The notes under the pieces are model-generated. The model saw only the letters and a program-made list of their open reading frames with translations, made no database searches and was not told where the DNA came from. From a virus, in IMG/VR virus record IMGVR_UViG_3300037069_001724, positions 1 through 64,000 of that record: a stretch of 64,000 nt of DNA; one strand, written 5' to 3'. Positions 21,582 to 29,412 of the stretch are shown piece after piece; within the stretch, counting starts at the first letter, position 1; each line of letters begins with the position of its first letter. A program made the position numbers and the translations under genes.

Positions 21582-23143
21582 ATCTTCGACTCCTTGATCT
21601 TAGGTGGTGGAATGTCCGGTCCCTCCTTGAACGACTTGCTCGGAACCCACCAGCAGTAGATGCACGATCCCTTGATATGCTGCTGACCTGCCTCGCCGCC
21701 CAGCCGCTTGATGCGAACCGTGATCTGGCCCTGCTTGAGGTCCTTGACGCCCTCGCGCTCCAGGAACTTCTCGAACGAGTTGAGCCTGAAGTAGTGCCGC
21801 CCCTCCTCCTCGTCCTCCCACGGCCTTCCAGAAAGCAGATCCTCGCGAGACTCGCCGCGCTGCCGATTTGTCAGATACTCGTGCAGGAGCTCCTTGAACC
21901 GCCCCCCGATCTGAATGTCCGGGGGCACCGGAATGGGCGTGCAGTTGATCAGCGCGTCGTTCAGTACAGCGAACCACTCCTTCTTCGTCAGCGGCATGAA
22001 CGACTTGTTGAGGTTCTCGATGCAGAGCCTGTGGAAGTCGTCGTAGTTGTGAAGCTGACGCGAGTCGCACTGTATGCTCTCGGTCTCGCCGTCCAGCGAC
22101 ACGAAGAATATGGCCGGCTCCGTGGCCATCTTGCTCATGGTCGTGATATGCGGATAGGTGCCAGCCGCTCCGACACCGTGCTTGCGTATGCGGCACTTCA
22201 CCGCGTCGCAGTGGCTCTCCATCGGCTGGTCCTTGCACTTGTACTGATAGTCCCTGCGGTCCAGCGACTTGATGACACCGGCCACGCCGTCCGACGGATG
22301 CGGCGGCTTGCAGTATTTCTGGTTCGCCTCCTCCAGCCTCTCCTTCCAGCTCTCTGGACTCGCCTTCTTGAAGTAGACGCCCATGTGAAACAGCGCGTTG
22401 TTCTGGCCGCCCTGAGCTATGCCCGCCGCCGCCAGATGCTCGAGACACGGTGGACCGTCCGAGAACGGAGATCGCACCTTGCTTGCCTTCTTCGCCTTGG
22501 GCGCTGTCAGCACTGCGGGGTCTATGGCCGCCTCCTCGCAGGCCGTGCAAAACTCCACGACGGTCATGTCGGCGCCGGTCCGCTTGATGCCGTGCTGCCA
22601 CTTCAGCAGGTTCTTGTACGTGTCGCCGTAGTACGGCATCACCATCCAGCTACCGCGCTCCCCTCTGGATACCATCAGCTTGGTCTGCTTCGGAAAGATC
22701 TCGGACTTGGCGAAGCCGATGCTGGCGGCCACGTCCCTTAGATATGCCTGAAGTATCGCTGCCGGAACCGGCTTCCTAAAGAATATGAACAGATGCAGGC
22801 CGCCGGACTTGCTGCGGCAGACCACGAGTGGCAGCTTGGAGTCCTCGATCCTCTTGATGATCTCGAGCGGGTCGAGGTCGCCGTCGTACTCGTCCACGTC
22901 GATGCTGCCCCACTTGCACAGTCCCTGCTCGTCGTCCTGGATCGGCGCGATGCCCAGCGGCGTCTTGCCGTCGAGATGCTTCTTCCAGAGCTCCGGGGTC
23001 GTCGGTCCCAGGACTGTCTTCGCGGTGGTCTTGATGGCGGCCTTGCCGGTGGTGTGATCATATACTGGTAGTCCGTGCGTTCCGTAGCTCGACTGGTTCC
23101 CCTCGAAGAGAGCCATGATGCGCTCGAGTGCAGTTGGTGACAT
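21578..23143 (-). CDS. Archaeo-eukaryotic-type primase (AEP/prim-pol)
   Basis: A protein of 521 residues. The catalytic acidic motif is IDVDEYDGD (Asp82, Asp84), the nucleotide-binding motif SKSGGLHLF (111-119) with His117, and EIFPKQ follows, as in TOTE-type AEP primases. A Cys-rich segment CKDQPMESHCDAVKCRIRKHG (about 295-315) resembles the Fe-S or zinc region behind many phage primase domains. The C-terminal 200 residues may contact a helicase. It would prime the family A polymerase. No DnaG-type primase or DnaB-type helicase is seen in the window. Confidence 0.8.
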   Translation of the reverse strand: MSPTALERIMALFEGNQSSYGTHGLPVYDHTTGKAAIKTTAKTVLGPTTPELWKKHLDGKTPLGIAPIQDDEQGLCKWGSIDVDEYDGDLDPLEIIKRIEDSKLPLVVCRSKSGGLHLFIFFRKPVPAAILQAYLRDVAASIGFAKSEIFPKQTKLMVSRGERGSWMVMPYYGDTYKNLLKWQHGIKRTGADMTVVEFCTACEEAAIDPAVLTAPKAKKASKVRSPFSDGPPCLEHLAAAGIAQGGQNNALFHMGVYFKKASPESWKERLEEANQKYCKPPHPSDGVAGVIKSLDRRDYQYKCKDQPMESHCDAVKCRIRKHGVGAAGTYPHITTMSKMATEPAIFFVSLDGETESIQCDSRQLHNYDDFHRLCIENLNKSFMPLTKKEWFAVLNDALINCTPIPVPPDIQIGGRFKELLHEYLTNRQRGESREDLLSGRPWEDEEEGRHYFRLNSFEKFLEREGVKDLKQGQITVRIKRLGGEAGQQHIKGSCIYCWWVPSKSFKEGPDIPPPKIKESKI

Positions 23144-23172
23144 CGTGGTCGCAGCCCCGCCGTGCAGAAGTT

Positions 23173-23200
23173 CGGGGCGCCCCGATGCTGGAGCGCCCCG
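23173..23200 (-). terminator. GC-rich hairpin between ssDNA-binding-like gene and primase
   Basis: CGGGGCGC/GCGCCCCG, an 8-bp stem with a 12-nt loop in the 63-nt gap. No U-run follows on the minus strand, so it may be an RNA stability or pausing element rather than a terminator. Confidence 0.4.
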
Positions 23201-23206
23201 CCGCGA

Positions 23207-24085
23207 CTAGATGTTGCCGTGGTCGCGCCTGCCGCCTCCGCTCGGCAGACTCTCGTCCTCCGGCTCCTCTGCTCGGATGGCGCCGCTCGAGAAGTCGCGG
23301 TTCACCTTGCGGCCCTGAGCTATGAGCTCGGAGGACGCCATCGCCGGCACACTCGCCCCGTCCTCCTCGCCAGCGTCCTCGATATTCCACATGTACCAGT
23401 CACCGTCGTCGTTACTGCGGAAGATCGTCTTGGCGCGATAGAGATAGCCGTAGCTCGGTGCCGTCTTGCCGCTGGGAAGCACCTTGCTGTTGATCAATCC
23501 CATCCAGTTCTTGCTGGCGCTGTGATTGCTGCCGGACATCGAGATAACGAAGCCGCCCTTGGACGTCATGGTCTCCTCGTCGATCAGCAGAACTACGTGC
23601 ACGCGGGACTGGTTCACGATGTTCTCGCCGAGCGCCCAGAAGCTCTTGCCCTTGGCGTCCGTCTTCTGCACTGCACCCCTCGGCGGCTCGCGACTGTCGT
23701 CCGGAGTGACGTGACGCGTCACGAAGCCGCCGCGATTGGGCTTCCACTCCACCCACTCCTTGCCGAAGTAGCACGGCAATACGAGTATGCCGGCGCCATC
23801 CTCGCCACCCTCGAACAGCGTCTTGGTGCCGCGCAGCCAGATGCTGCCGCCCTCCGCGCCCTTGATGTACTTCTCCTTGTTGCCCTTGATCGCCTGCGGG
23901 GACTGAGCCTGAAGAATGTAGATGTACGGAATGACGTTGTCTTCGGCGCGTGTCGACACGCCGGCGCCGGCGTCCTCCTCCATAAGCGCCAGCGCGTTGG
24001 CGTTGGTGTTGGCGTCCTTCATCACCTTGGCTACCGCCCTGCTCTCCGGCACCTTGGTCGTAGTCTTAGTTGCCTGCTTTGCCAC
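23207..24085 (-). CDS. ssDNA-binding-like phage replication protein
   Basis: A protein of 292 residues with a flexible Lys/Thr/Ala N-terminus, a beta-rich core (IPYIYILQAQSPQ near 52-64, VLPCYFGKEWVEW near 101-113) and an acidic Gly-rich tail (260-292). The core pattern is that of a widespread phage protein coded next to primases and treated as a single-stranded-DNA-binding protein; the acidic tail is also typical. No OB-fold can be proven by eye. GTG start at 24085 behind AAAGGAG. Confidence 0.55.
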   Translation of the reverse strand: MAKQATKTTTKVPESRAVAKVMKDANTNANALALMEEDAGAGVSTRAEDNVIPYIYILQAQSPQAIKGNKEKYIKGAEGGSIWLRGTKTLFEGGEDGAGILVLPCYFGKEWVEWKPNRGGFVTRHVTPDDSREPPRGAVQKTDAKGKSFWALGENIVNQSRVHVVLLIDEETMTSKGGFVISMSGSNHSASKNWMGLINSKVLPSGKTAPSYGYLYRAKTIFRSNDDGDWYMWNIEDAGEEDGASVPAMASSELIAQGRKVNRDFSSGAIRAEEPEDESLPSGGGRRDHGNI

Positions 24086-24698
24086 TTGTCTTCTCCTTTA
24101 TGACGATTGCGACGCGTCCGACGGTAGCTCCCAGCATCTCAAGAGGCGGCGTCTTTTTCTTCTTGATCTGCTCCTTGACGAACGCCGTCAAGGTATTCCA
24201 GGGAATTCCATACTCGCTGCTGTAGTCGATCCCAGACTTCTTCAGAAACGCCAGCAGCGCCCTCTGCGCCTTCTGCGTTCCCTTGCCCAGATGCACGGTC
24301 ACGGTGTTGCGCAGCATGTCGCCGTGTCCGTTCTTTTCGAACCACGCATACGCCCGCTCCCGGCGCTCCGGCTCCCAGTCCGCCGCGATGTTCGCGCGCA
24401 CGTATGGCTTGATCTCGATGTCGTACGGTGGCAGATTGCCGTGAGCCTCGACCCCTAGGCTGGTGATACCGGCGCCGTCGAACATGTCCACCAGTGTCTT
24501 CTCCTTGAGAAAACGCACTCGCTCCTTGGTTATCTTGAGACGCTCCTCCATCGAGGCTATCTCGAACTCCAGCGAGCGTAGCTCCTTGATCTCGTCGCGT
24601 ATCTTCTCGAGCGTTGGAGCCACTCGCTCCTGCTGCTCGGTGGCCATTGCCTCGAGCATGCTGATCGTCGCCTGTGATGTCGGCCTGGATTGTCTCAC
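24066..24698 (-). CDS. Conserved coiled-coil phage protein, 210 aa
   Basis: Residues 20-75 are a long charged coiled coil (EKIRDEIKELRSLEFEIAS and onward); a globular part follows (DMFDGAGITSLGVEA near 85-99; VTVHLGKGTQKAQRALLAFLKKSG near 143-166). The GTG at 24698 behind GGGGAGG is the best start. First gene of the leftward replication operon, so probably early. Phages often have such a protein beside their SSB; its role is not known to me. Confidence 0.55.
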   Translation of the reverse strand: MRQSRPTSQATISMLEAMATEQQERVAPTLEKIRDEIKELRSLEFEIASMEERLKITKERVRFLKEKTLVDMFDGAGITSLGVEAHGNLPPYDIEIKPYVRANIAADWEPERRERAYAWFEKNGHGDMLRNTVTVHLGKGTQKAQRALLAFLKKSGIDYSSEYGIPWNTLTAFVKEQIKKKKTPPLEMLGATVGRVAIVIKEKTSGKAGN

Positions 24699-24786
24699 GA
24701 TTGCCTCCCCGTGCGTGGGACACCAAGCATGGCTCACGTAAAAGTCAACAGCAAGTGGTTTGTGTCACTGTGCACAGCCCGCAAAA

Positions 24787-24819
24787 GGCCCCGTCGAACG
24801 CTCAGCACTCGACGGGGCC
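24787..24819 (-). terminator. Leader hairpin with U-tract (attenuator-like)
   Basis: GGCCCCGTCGA/TCGACGGGGCC, an 11-bp perfect stem with an 11-nt loop, followed on the minus strand directly by TTTTGCGGGC. It lies about 90 nt before the start of the gene at 24066-24698, so it may attenuate that operon or stop antisense transcription from the right. Confidence 0.6.
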
Positions 24820-24832
24820 AGTGGTCCATGCG

Positions 24833-24849
24833 GTGCAGCCACTCTGCAC
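24833..24849 (-). other. Small hairpin upstream of the leader terminator
   Basis: GTGCAG-CCACT-CTGCAC, a 6-bp stem. Its right arm lies within ACTCTGCACAG (24841-24851), nearly identical to ACTGTGCACAG at 24767-24777, suggesting a repeated operator or an alternative RNA fold. Confidence 0.35.
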
Positions 24850-25010
24850 AGGGAGGTCGCACCGCGTCTCGGCTGGAGCCAACCACGGAAACCAGCCGCA
24901 AGTATTCTGCATCAGGGCGGGGGCGATGGCAAGGTGACAATCAGCGATATAATAATTTTGCTAATACGCGCGCACGCCTTGAGCGTGGCTGCACGAGCGC
25001 GCGTGAGGGG

Positions 25011-25026
25011 TTATAATCTTATAATC
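25011..25026. repeat. Tandem TTATAATC repeats
   Basis: Two perfect 8-nt copies followed by a partial third (TTATATG). Each contains TATAAT. They could be overlapping -10 elements for the helicase gene about 200 nt to the right. Confidence 0.4.
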
Positions 25027-25049
25027 TTATATGTGTGCGCGCATGTAGC

Positions 25050-25067
25050 TGAAAACATTGGGCTTTC
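25050..25067 (+). repeat. 18-bp direct repeat, copy 1
   Basis: TGAAAACATTGGGCTTTC; an identical copy is at 25117-25134, 67 bp away. Two perfect copies of a non-coding 18-mer upstream of a gene suggest a phage-specific promoter or activator site. Confidence 0.6.
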
Positions 25068-25071
25068 ACCC

Positions 25072-25097
25072 ATAGGATTTTTCAGGTGTGATCCTAT
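25072..25097 (+). other. Inverted repeat between the direct repeats
   Basis: ATAGGAT/ATCCTAT, a 7-bp stem with a 12-nt loop starting with a T-run. May be an operator or a weak structure in the helicase leader RNA. Confidence 0.35.
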
Positions 25098-25116
25098 ACC
25101 GCTAGTGGGAATTTGT

Positions 25117-25134
25117 TGAAAACATTGGGCTTTC
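25117..25134 (+). repeat. 18-bp direct repeat, copy 2
   Basis: Identical to the copy at 25050-25067, preceded by TTG so that it reads TTGAAAACATTGGG. About 100 nt upstream of the helicase ATG. Confidence 0.6.
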
Positions 25135-25231
25135 TTGCCTGCCTAATTCCAGACACAAACGCAAAACGCGACACTTGCCAGTGCCCCCGGTCACCCGCAC
25201 AATTGGTCTAACCAGCAGCGCGGGAACAGTC

Positions 25232-26773
25232 ATGAAGTACACTCCGAGAACGAAGCCAATGAGGCATCAGGTGGACGCCATACGCGCCGCCGAGAAGTCT
25301 CCACCGATGGAGGACAACGTGTTTGCCTTCCTGATGGAGATGGGCACCGGCAAGTCCAAGGTAGTGCTGGACGAGTGGGGTCAGATGACTGTGAGCGGGG
25401 GGCCGCGGACGCTCGTGGTGATCGGCCCCAAGGGATCGTACAGGAACTGGTATCAGGACAAGGGGGATGCTCAGCTCAGCGAGATGAGGACGCACCTGGA
25501 CCCGGACCTGCTGGACAGGACGGCGGTGCTGGGCTGGCGGAGCGGTGGCGGCAAGGAGTACCGCGAGGAGGTGAGGCGCTGGCTGGGTCACAGGGACGAG
25601 CGAATGCGGCGGGCACTCTTCGTGAACGTGGAGGCCCTGAGCACCGACACCGGCGCCGCCGAGTTGATGCGACAGGCCATGGAGCAGGACTTCTGCTACG
25701 TGGCCGTCGACGAGAGCACCAAGATAAAGGGCGACAGCCGGCGCACCAACCGGATCATAGAGCTGACGCGCGAGTCGAGCCACCGCAGGATCCTGACCGG
25801 GCTGGTGGCCCCGAGGTCACCACTGGATCTGTACTACCAGTTCAGTTTCCTGGATCCGAAGATACTGAAGTACTCGTCGTTCTATCCATTTCAGTATCGC
25901 TACGCCATAACTCGGCGACAGCAGTTCAAGGGCAATAGCCGCAAGACCATCATGGTGCTCGGCTATCAGAACGAGGAGGAGCTGGCCGAGAAGATAGCGC
26001 CGTTCAGCTTTCGGGCGCTGAAGAAGGACTGCCTGGATCTCGCCCCCAAGACGTTCACGTCGCGGTCGGTGGAGCACACGCCGGAGCAGGCGCGAATGTA
26101 CATCGAGCTGAAGAAATACGCCTCGACGAAGATCAGTGGTGACAAGCACATGACGGCGCTGCACAAGATGACGATGATGATGCGGCTGCATCAGATCAAT
26201 CTCGGGCACGTCACCGACGACGAGGACAGGGTCGTACACGACATTCCGAGTAATCGCATAGACGCGCTGCTGGATCTGCTGGAGGAGCACGAGGGCACGC
26301 GCGGCAACAAGGGCGAGGAGGACTTCGAGCGGCAGACCGTGGCCGGCAAGACCATCATCTGGTGTCCGTACCGGCGCCCGCTCGAGAAGATCGTGCAGAC
26401 GCTGACGCGGGAGTATGGTCCCAGGTCGGTGGCGCAGTTTCACGGCGGCAACGCCGGCACGCGCGACGCGGAGGAGCAGCGGTTCAAGAACGACCCGGCC
26501 TGCCGCTTCATCGCGGCGACGCAGGGCGCCGGCATGATGGGGAACAACTGGATCGAGGCGGATCTCGTGGTCTACTTCGCCAACGACCACGACCTGGAGC
26601 ATCGCGAGCAGAGCGAGGACCGGGCGCACCGCAAGGGCCAGACGCGGCGCGTGACCTACGTGGACCTGATAACCGAGGGAACCGTGGACGTCAAGATCGT
26701 GAAGTGTCTGCGAGCCAAGATCAACATGGCGACCACGCTGATGGGCGACGGATACAAGGACTGGCTGATCTAG
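25232..26773 (+). CDS. SNF2/superfamily 2 DNA helicase-translocase
   Basis: A protein of 513 residues, the only plus-strand gene. Motif I is MEMGTGKS (35-42), motif II VAVDEST (157-163), the Gly-rich motif III-like segment is RRILTGLV, and the C-terminal motif VI is SEDRAHRKGQTRRV, as in SNF2-type ATPases. It lacks the large insertions of eukaryotic SNF2 proteins. It may act as origin or fork-remodelling helicase. I start at the ATG at 25232; upstream in-frame TTG and GTG codons lack ribosome sites. Its isolation on the other strand beside a repeat-rich region suggests separate control. Confidence 0.85.
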   Translation: MKYTPRTKPMRHQVDAIRAAEKSPPMEDNVFAFLMEMGTGKSKVVLDEWGQMTVSGGPRTLVVIGPKGSYRNWYQDKGDAQLSEMRTHLDPDLLDRTAVLGWRSGGGKEYREEVRRWLGHRDERMRRALFVNVEALSTDTGAAELMRQAMEQDFCYVAVDESTKIKGDSRRTNRIIELTRESSHRRILTGLVAPRSPLDLYYQFSFLDPKILKYSSFYPFQYRYAITRRQQFKGNSRKTIMVLGYQNEEELAEKIAPFSFRALKKDCLDLAPKTFTSRSVEHTPEQARMYIELKKYASTKISGDKHMTALHKMTMMMRLHQINLGHVTDDEDRVVHDIPSNRIDALLDLLEEHEGTRGNKGEEDFERQTVAGKTIIWCPYRRPLEKIVQTLTREYGPRSVAQFHGGNAGTRDAEEQRFKNDPACRFIAATQGAGMMGNNWIEADLVVYFANDHDLEHREQSEDRAHRKGQTRRVTYVDLITEGTVDVKIVKCLRAKINMATTLMGDGYKDWLI

Positions 26774-26785
26774 GTCACAAAAATA

Positions 26786-26813
26786 GCCCGCCGAAGCGCG
26801 ACTTCCGGCGGGC
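26786..26813. terminator. Bidirectional terminator between convergent genes
   Basis: GCCCGCCG(AAG)/(CTTC)CGGCGGGC with one bulged base. On the minus strand it is followed by TATTTTTGTG, a good U-tract; on the plus strand T-rich TTTCTTGTTTT lies 18 nt on. It separates the rightward helicase from the leftward ParA gene. Confidence 0.75.
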
Positions 26814-26842
26814 CTAGATGGTCCAGGTAGTTTCTTGTTTTA

Positions 26843-27511
26843 TCAGGTGGCGCTGAGCTGCACACTGTCGAAGGACAGGTAGCACCTGTCCCGCCACGTG
26901 CGAACGTAGCCTCGCAGCGTCTCGCTGCACGCCGGGTTGTCCACGAAGGCGGTGAAGCCGACCCCCTCCCTGTCCACGTACTCGGCGGCCCGTTCGTCCA
27001 GCTTGCCGATGGTGATGGCGCCGCTGCCGAGTGCTCGCATCTCGTGCGAGAGACCGAGGAACGACGACTTGTTGATGTAGTTCGTCACCAGAATATGCTT
27101 CGCGCCAAGCATCAGCTCCGAGGCGGTCTTGATCTCGTCGAAGCTGGCCTTGGTGCTGCCAAGAATGTGCAGCACGGTGATGCGAAGCTGGTTCTGTCGC
27201 ATGCGCTCGAGAAAGCCGGTCTCCGCCAGCGTCTCGAGCATGGGCGACAGCAGACTGGCGCGAATGTCGATGAGCGTGACGGCGTGCTTGCCGAGATTGT
27301 CGAGAACGAGCATCTGCCCGTCGCTGTCGGCCAAGTCAACGACCGCGGTGACGTCCGGGTAGAAGCGGCGTAGAACTCCCTCCGGGGTCTGCGTGTCCCA
27401 CGCGGCGTGATCGACTGACTTATTCTTGAGGTAGTCCAGTAGAATGCGGCTGACCGTGGTCTTGCCGACGCCGCCCTTGTCGGCACCGACGATTATCAGA
27501 TGGGGTATCAT
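26843..27511 (-). CDS. ParA/MinD-type ATPase
   Basis: A protein of 222 residues with the deviant Walker A KGGVGKTT (12-19) near the N-terminus and VVDLADSDGQ and LIDIRASL as later strands. ParA proteins segregate plasmids or position complexes on DNA or membranes. No ParB-like gene or centromere repeat is seen nearby, so plasmid partition is unproven; a lytic-phage role in positioning is equally possible. GGAGAGACAGT precedes the ATG at 27511. Confidence 0.8.
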   Translation of the reverse strand: MIPHLIIVGADKGGVGKTTVSRILLDYLKNKSVDHAAWDTQTPEGVLRRFYPDVTAVVDLADSDGQMLVLDNLGKHAVTLIDIRASLLSPMLETLAETGFLERMRQNQLRITVLHILGSTKASFDEIKTASELMLGAKHILVTNYINKSSFLGLSHEMRALGSGAITIGKLDERAAEYVDREGVGFTAFVDNPACSETLRGYVRTWRDRCYLSFDSVQLSAT

Positions 27512-27539
27512 ACTGTCTCTCCTACAGACCACCACGCTT

Positions 27540-28373
27540 TCAAAGAGCGCCAGCGACCTGATTGTTGATAGTGGACTGGACCCAATTCTTGCACGCCGTT
27601 GGTCCATTGGCCAGCGTGAACTCGCGGTACTTCTGGAACAGAGTGATCACGCCGGCAAACTTGGCGGGCACCCCCGCCACCGCAGCAACGGCAGGAGTCG
27701 TGCCGCTGGCGGGCACCGCAGCCACGGGATCCACAGCCGGCGTCCCCACCGCCGCCTTCACGATGGCGAGAACGGGGGTGAGGCAGTCGATGCCGGGCTT
27801 GTCCTGGGCTGCGGTGGCGCTGTCGAGTGCTCCCTGGATGTCAGGAAGGAACTGCATGTTGACGTTGGACACGCAAGCCTGGATCTGCGGCACGAAGGTC
27901 TTGGGGCTCATGGCGGTGAACAGGTTGAAGTCGCAGATGTCCGAGACCGGCTTGCCAGTGACGGGGTCGATGGTCGGCTTGATGCCGAGGTCGGTCTTGA
28001 TGTCCTGCACCGGGTCACCAGTGAGGGCGAGCGGAGGCGCCTGGATCCGGCGACCCTGAGCGTGCGCACTCTGGAACAGCAGCGGCAGAAGCAGGAACAC
28101 TGCGATTATGCAGCCTGCCACCTTGGCGACCTGAGCAACGGACGGCCCCAGCCAGAACTTCTGTGGACTGTTGGGATTGTTCTGCGAGGGGATCATGTGC
28201 AGCACGCCGTTTGCGCCGTTGACAATGGCGTTGAAGATGCCGAGCGCGGCCAGGATCTTGGTGGTGGTGATGCCGCCGAACAGGGTCGTGAATTCCGCGC
28301 CGCAGAGCAGCAGAACACTGATGATGGCGGCGAGTACGCTGATTATCGCGCCAATGCGCGGGTCGATTGTCAT
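27540..28373 (-). CDS. Multi-pass membrane protein, possible holin
   Basis: A protein of 277 residues. Hydrophobic segments at about 8-27, 38-55 and 82-100 predict three membrane helices (the middle one weaker), and the segment ends SAHAQ like a signal-peptidase site. The remaining 170 residues would be outside the membrane, with Ala/Val/Pro-rich repeats (TPAVDPVAAVPASG near 214-227) and five Cys. Its position next to lipase and endolysin suggests holin or other lysis function; its length exceeds typical holins, so this stays tentative. Confidence 0.45.
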   Translation of the reverse strand: MTIDPRIGAIISVLAAIISVLLLCGAEFTTLFGGITTTKILAALGIFNAIVNGANGVLHMIPSQNNPNSPQKFWLGPSVAQVAKVAGCIIAVFLLLPLLFQSAHAQGRRIQAPPLALTGDPVQDIKTDLGIKPTIDPVTGKPVSDICDFNLFTAMSPKTFVPQIQACVSNVNMQFLPDIQGALDSATAAQDKPGIDCLTPVLAIVKAAVGTPAVDPVAAVPASGTTPAVAAVAGVPAKFAGVITLFQKYREFTLANGPTACKNWVQSTINNQVAGAL

Positions 28374-29044
28374 TGGTGACTCTCCTGAGATTTGACGTAG
28401 TCGGTTACTGCGGCCACGTACAGTTCGATGTGATGGAACGCGAACACGGATAGATCGTCGAGTGTATTGGGCATCGGCTCCGCGTCCACGTCCACGAGTT
28501 TCTTGCGGTGCACGAAGGCGTCGAAGGGCCGCAGCGTTATCGGGACCTCAGTGACAATGTCCTTGAACGTGGCGTTGCCGTTGCGGTAACTCGTGCCCGG
28601 TATGCTGTTGATCAGCTTCCCGAAGTCCTCGAAGCCGGGCTTCGGCTCTCCGAACACGCTGAGCTTCACGGGCGGCATGCCGTCCACGGTCATGAGACCG
28701 GCTAGAATATCCGCCCGCGCCGCACCGAGGGAGTGACCGGTGACGCAGGCGGGCTGCGTGATGCTCTTCTTGACGTCGTTCCACATGTGCTCCATGCCGT
28801 CGTAGAAACCCTTGTGCACGGTGCCGATGCGCGTGACATACGGTATGGCGCGAATGTCATCCAACCAATCGTGCGCTGTGATGGAGCCACGGAACGTGAT
28901 GATATCGAAGCCCGCCGTCTTCTTCAGCGACCAGTAGATGTTGTCGTCCGGGCCGGGGTCCAGTACGTCCCAGTAGCCGTTGGGTTGCGGATTATAGACG
29001 GCGCTCGAGAAATTGACTAGATCGATGTCACTCGGGAGCAGCAT
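28370..29044 (-). CDS. Class 3 lipase / alpha-beta hydrolase
   Basis: A protein of 224 residues. FRGS (51-54) forms the oxyanion strand seen as FRGT in class 3 lipases; GHSLG (103-107) holds the nucleophile Ser105; FHHIELY near the C-terminus supplies the His. Such enzymes cleave lipids; in a phage lysis cluster it could attack outer-membrane lipids or lipid-linked envelope parts. There is no signal peptide, so it needs the holin or acts after lysis begins. GGAG precedes the ATG. Confidence 0.8.
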   Translation of the reverse strand: MLLPSDIDLVNFSSAVYNPQPNGYWDVLDPGPDDNIYWSLKKTAGFDIITFRGSITAHDWLDDIRAIPYVTRIGTVHKGFYDGMEHMWNDVKKSITQPACVTGHSLGAARADILAGLMTVDGMPPVKLSVFGEPKPGFEDFGKLINSIPGTSYRNGNATFKDIVTEVPITLRPFDAFVHRKKLVDVDAEPMPNTLDDLSVFAFHHIELYVAAVTDYVKSQESHQ

Positions 29045-29222
29045 GTGCGATCTCCAGCTTGGCGATGCGAACCGCGTGGTCGGCGGCCTCGGTCTCGAGG
29101 GCCTCGATGCGGTTCTTGGCGTCGGCCAGTCCCGCCTTCAGCACCGGAAGATCGAGGCCGAACGGCGAACTAGTCGCCTCCAGGCTTTCTATCGCTATCT
29201 CGAACGGTTTCTTTATCGACAT
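29028..29222 (-). CDS. Small coiled-coil protein, 64 aa
   Basis: Charged heptad-like helix in residues 27-60 (LKAGLADAKNRIEALETEAADHAVRIAKLEI). Sits within the lysis cluster, overlapping genes on both sides. May be a spanin- or fibre-related helper; no membrane segment is seen. Confidence 0.5.
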   Translation of the reverse strand: MSIKKPFEIAIESLEATSSPFGLDLPVLKAGLADAKNRIEALETEAADHAVRIAKLEIAHAAPE

Positions 29223-29412
29223 GTTCGATCTCCGTGACGAGGGCTTGCATGATGGAGCGCGCGAGATAGGCGTCCTCGATACCCTTTCGCGTGCGCGTCT
29301 TGGCGGTGTTCTTGGTCTCCGGGTCTATGATGAGACCCATCAGCCTGCCGAACAACAGGCCGAGTTCCTTGCAGAACGCCTCGTCTATTGCCTTGTCGCT
29401 AAGTGCTGACAT
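29170..29412 (-). CDS. Hypothetical protein, 80 aa
   Basis: Mostly helical, with a hydrophobic patch near 17-28 that is too short for a membrane helix. Overlaps the endolysin by 14 nt and the coiled-coil gene by 53 nt. No family recognised. Confidence 0.5.
   Translation of the reverse strand: MSALSDKAIDEAFCKELGLLFGRLMGLIIDPETKNTAKTRTRKGIEDAYLARSIMQALVTEIEHVDKETVRDSDRKPGGD

Larger units (their letters stand above)
24699..25231. promoter_or_regulatory. Divergent control region
   Basis: A 533-nt gene-free stretch between the leftward replication operon and the only rightward gene. Contents: palindrome CTGTGCACAG at 24768-24777, a strong hairpin at 24787-24819 with T4 on the minus side, a smaller hairpin at 24833-24849, TATAAT at 24948-24953, tandem TTATAATC at 25011-25026, and an 18-bp direct repeat at 25050 and 25117 flanking an inverted repeat (25072-25097). 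It is the most AT-rich part of the region. It should hold promoters in both directions; I could not pair a TATAAT with a good -35 box. Confidence 0.65.

Noticed and set aside
21677-22741. Plus-strand 354-codon frame opposite the primase
   Set aside because: Antisense shadow of a gene with clear AEP motifs; no ribosome site and biased composition.
24699-25231. Replication origin with iterons
   Set aside because: Only two copies of the 18-mer and no DnaA-type boxes were found by eye; kept as a control region rather than a named origin.
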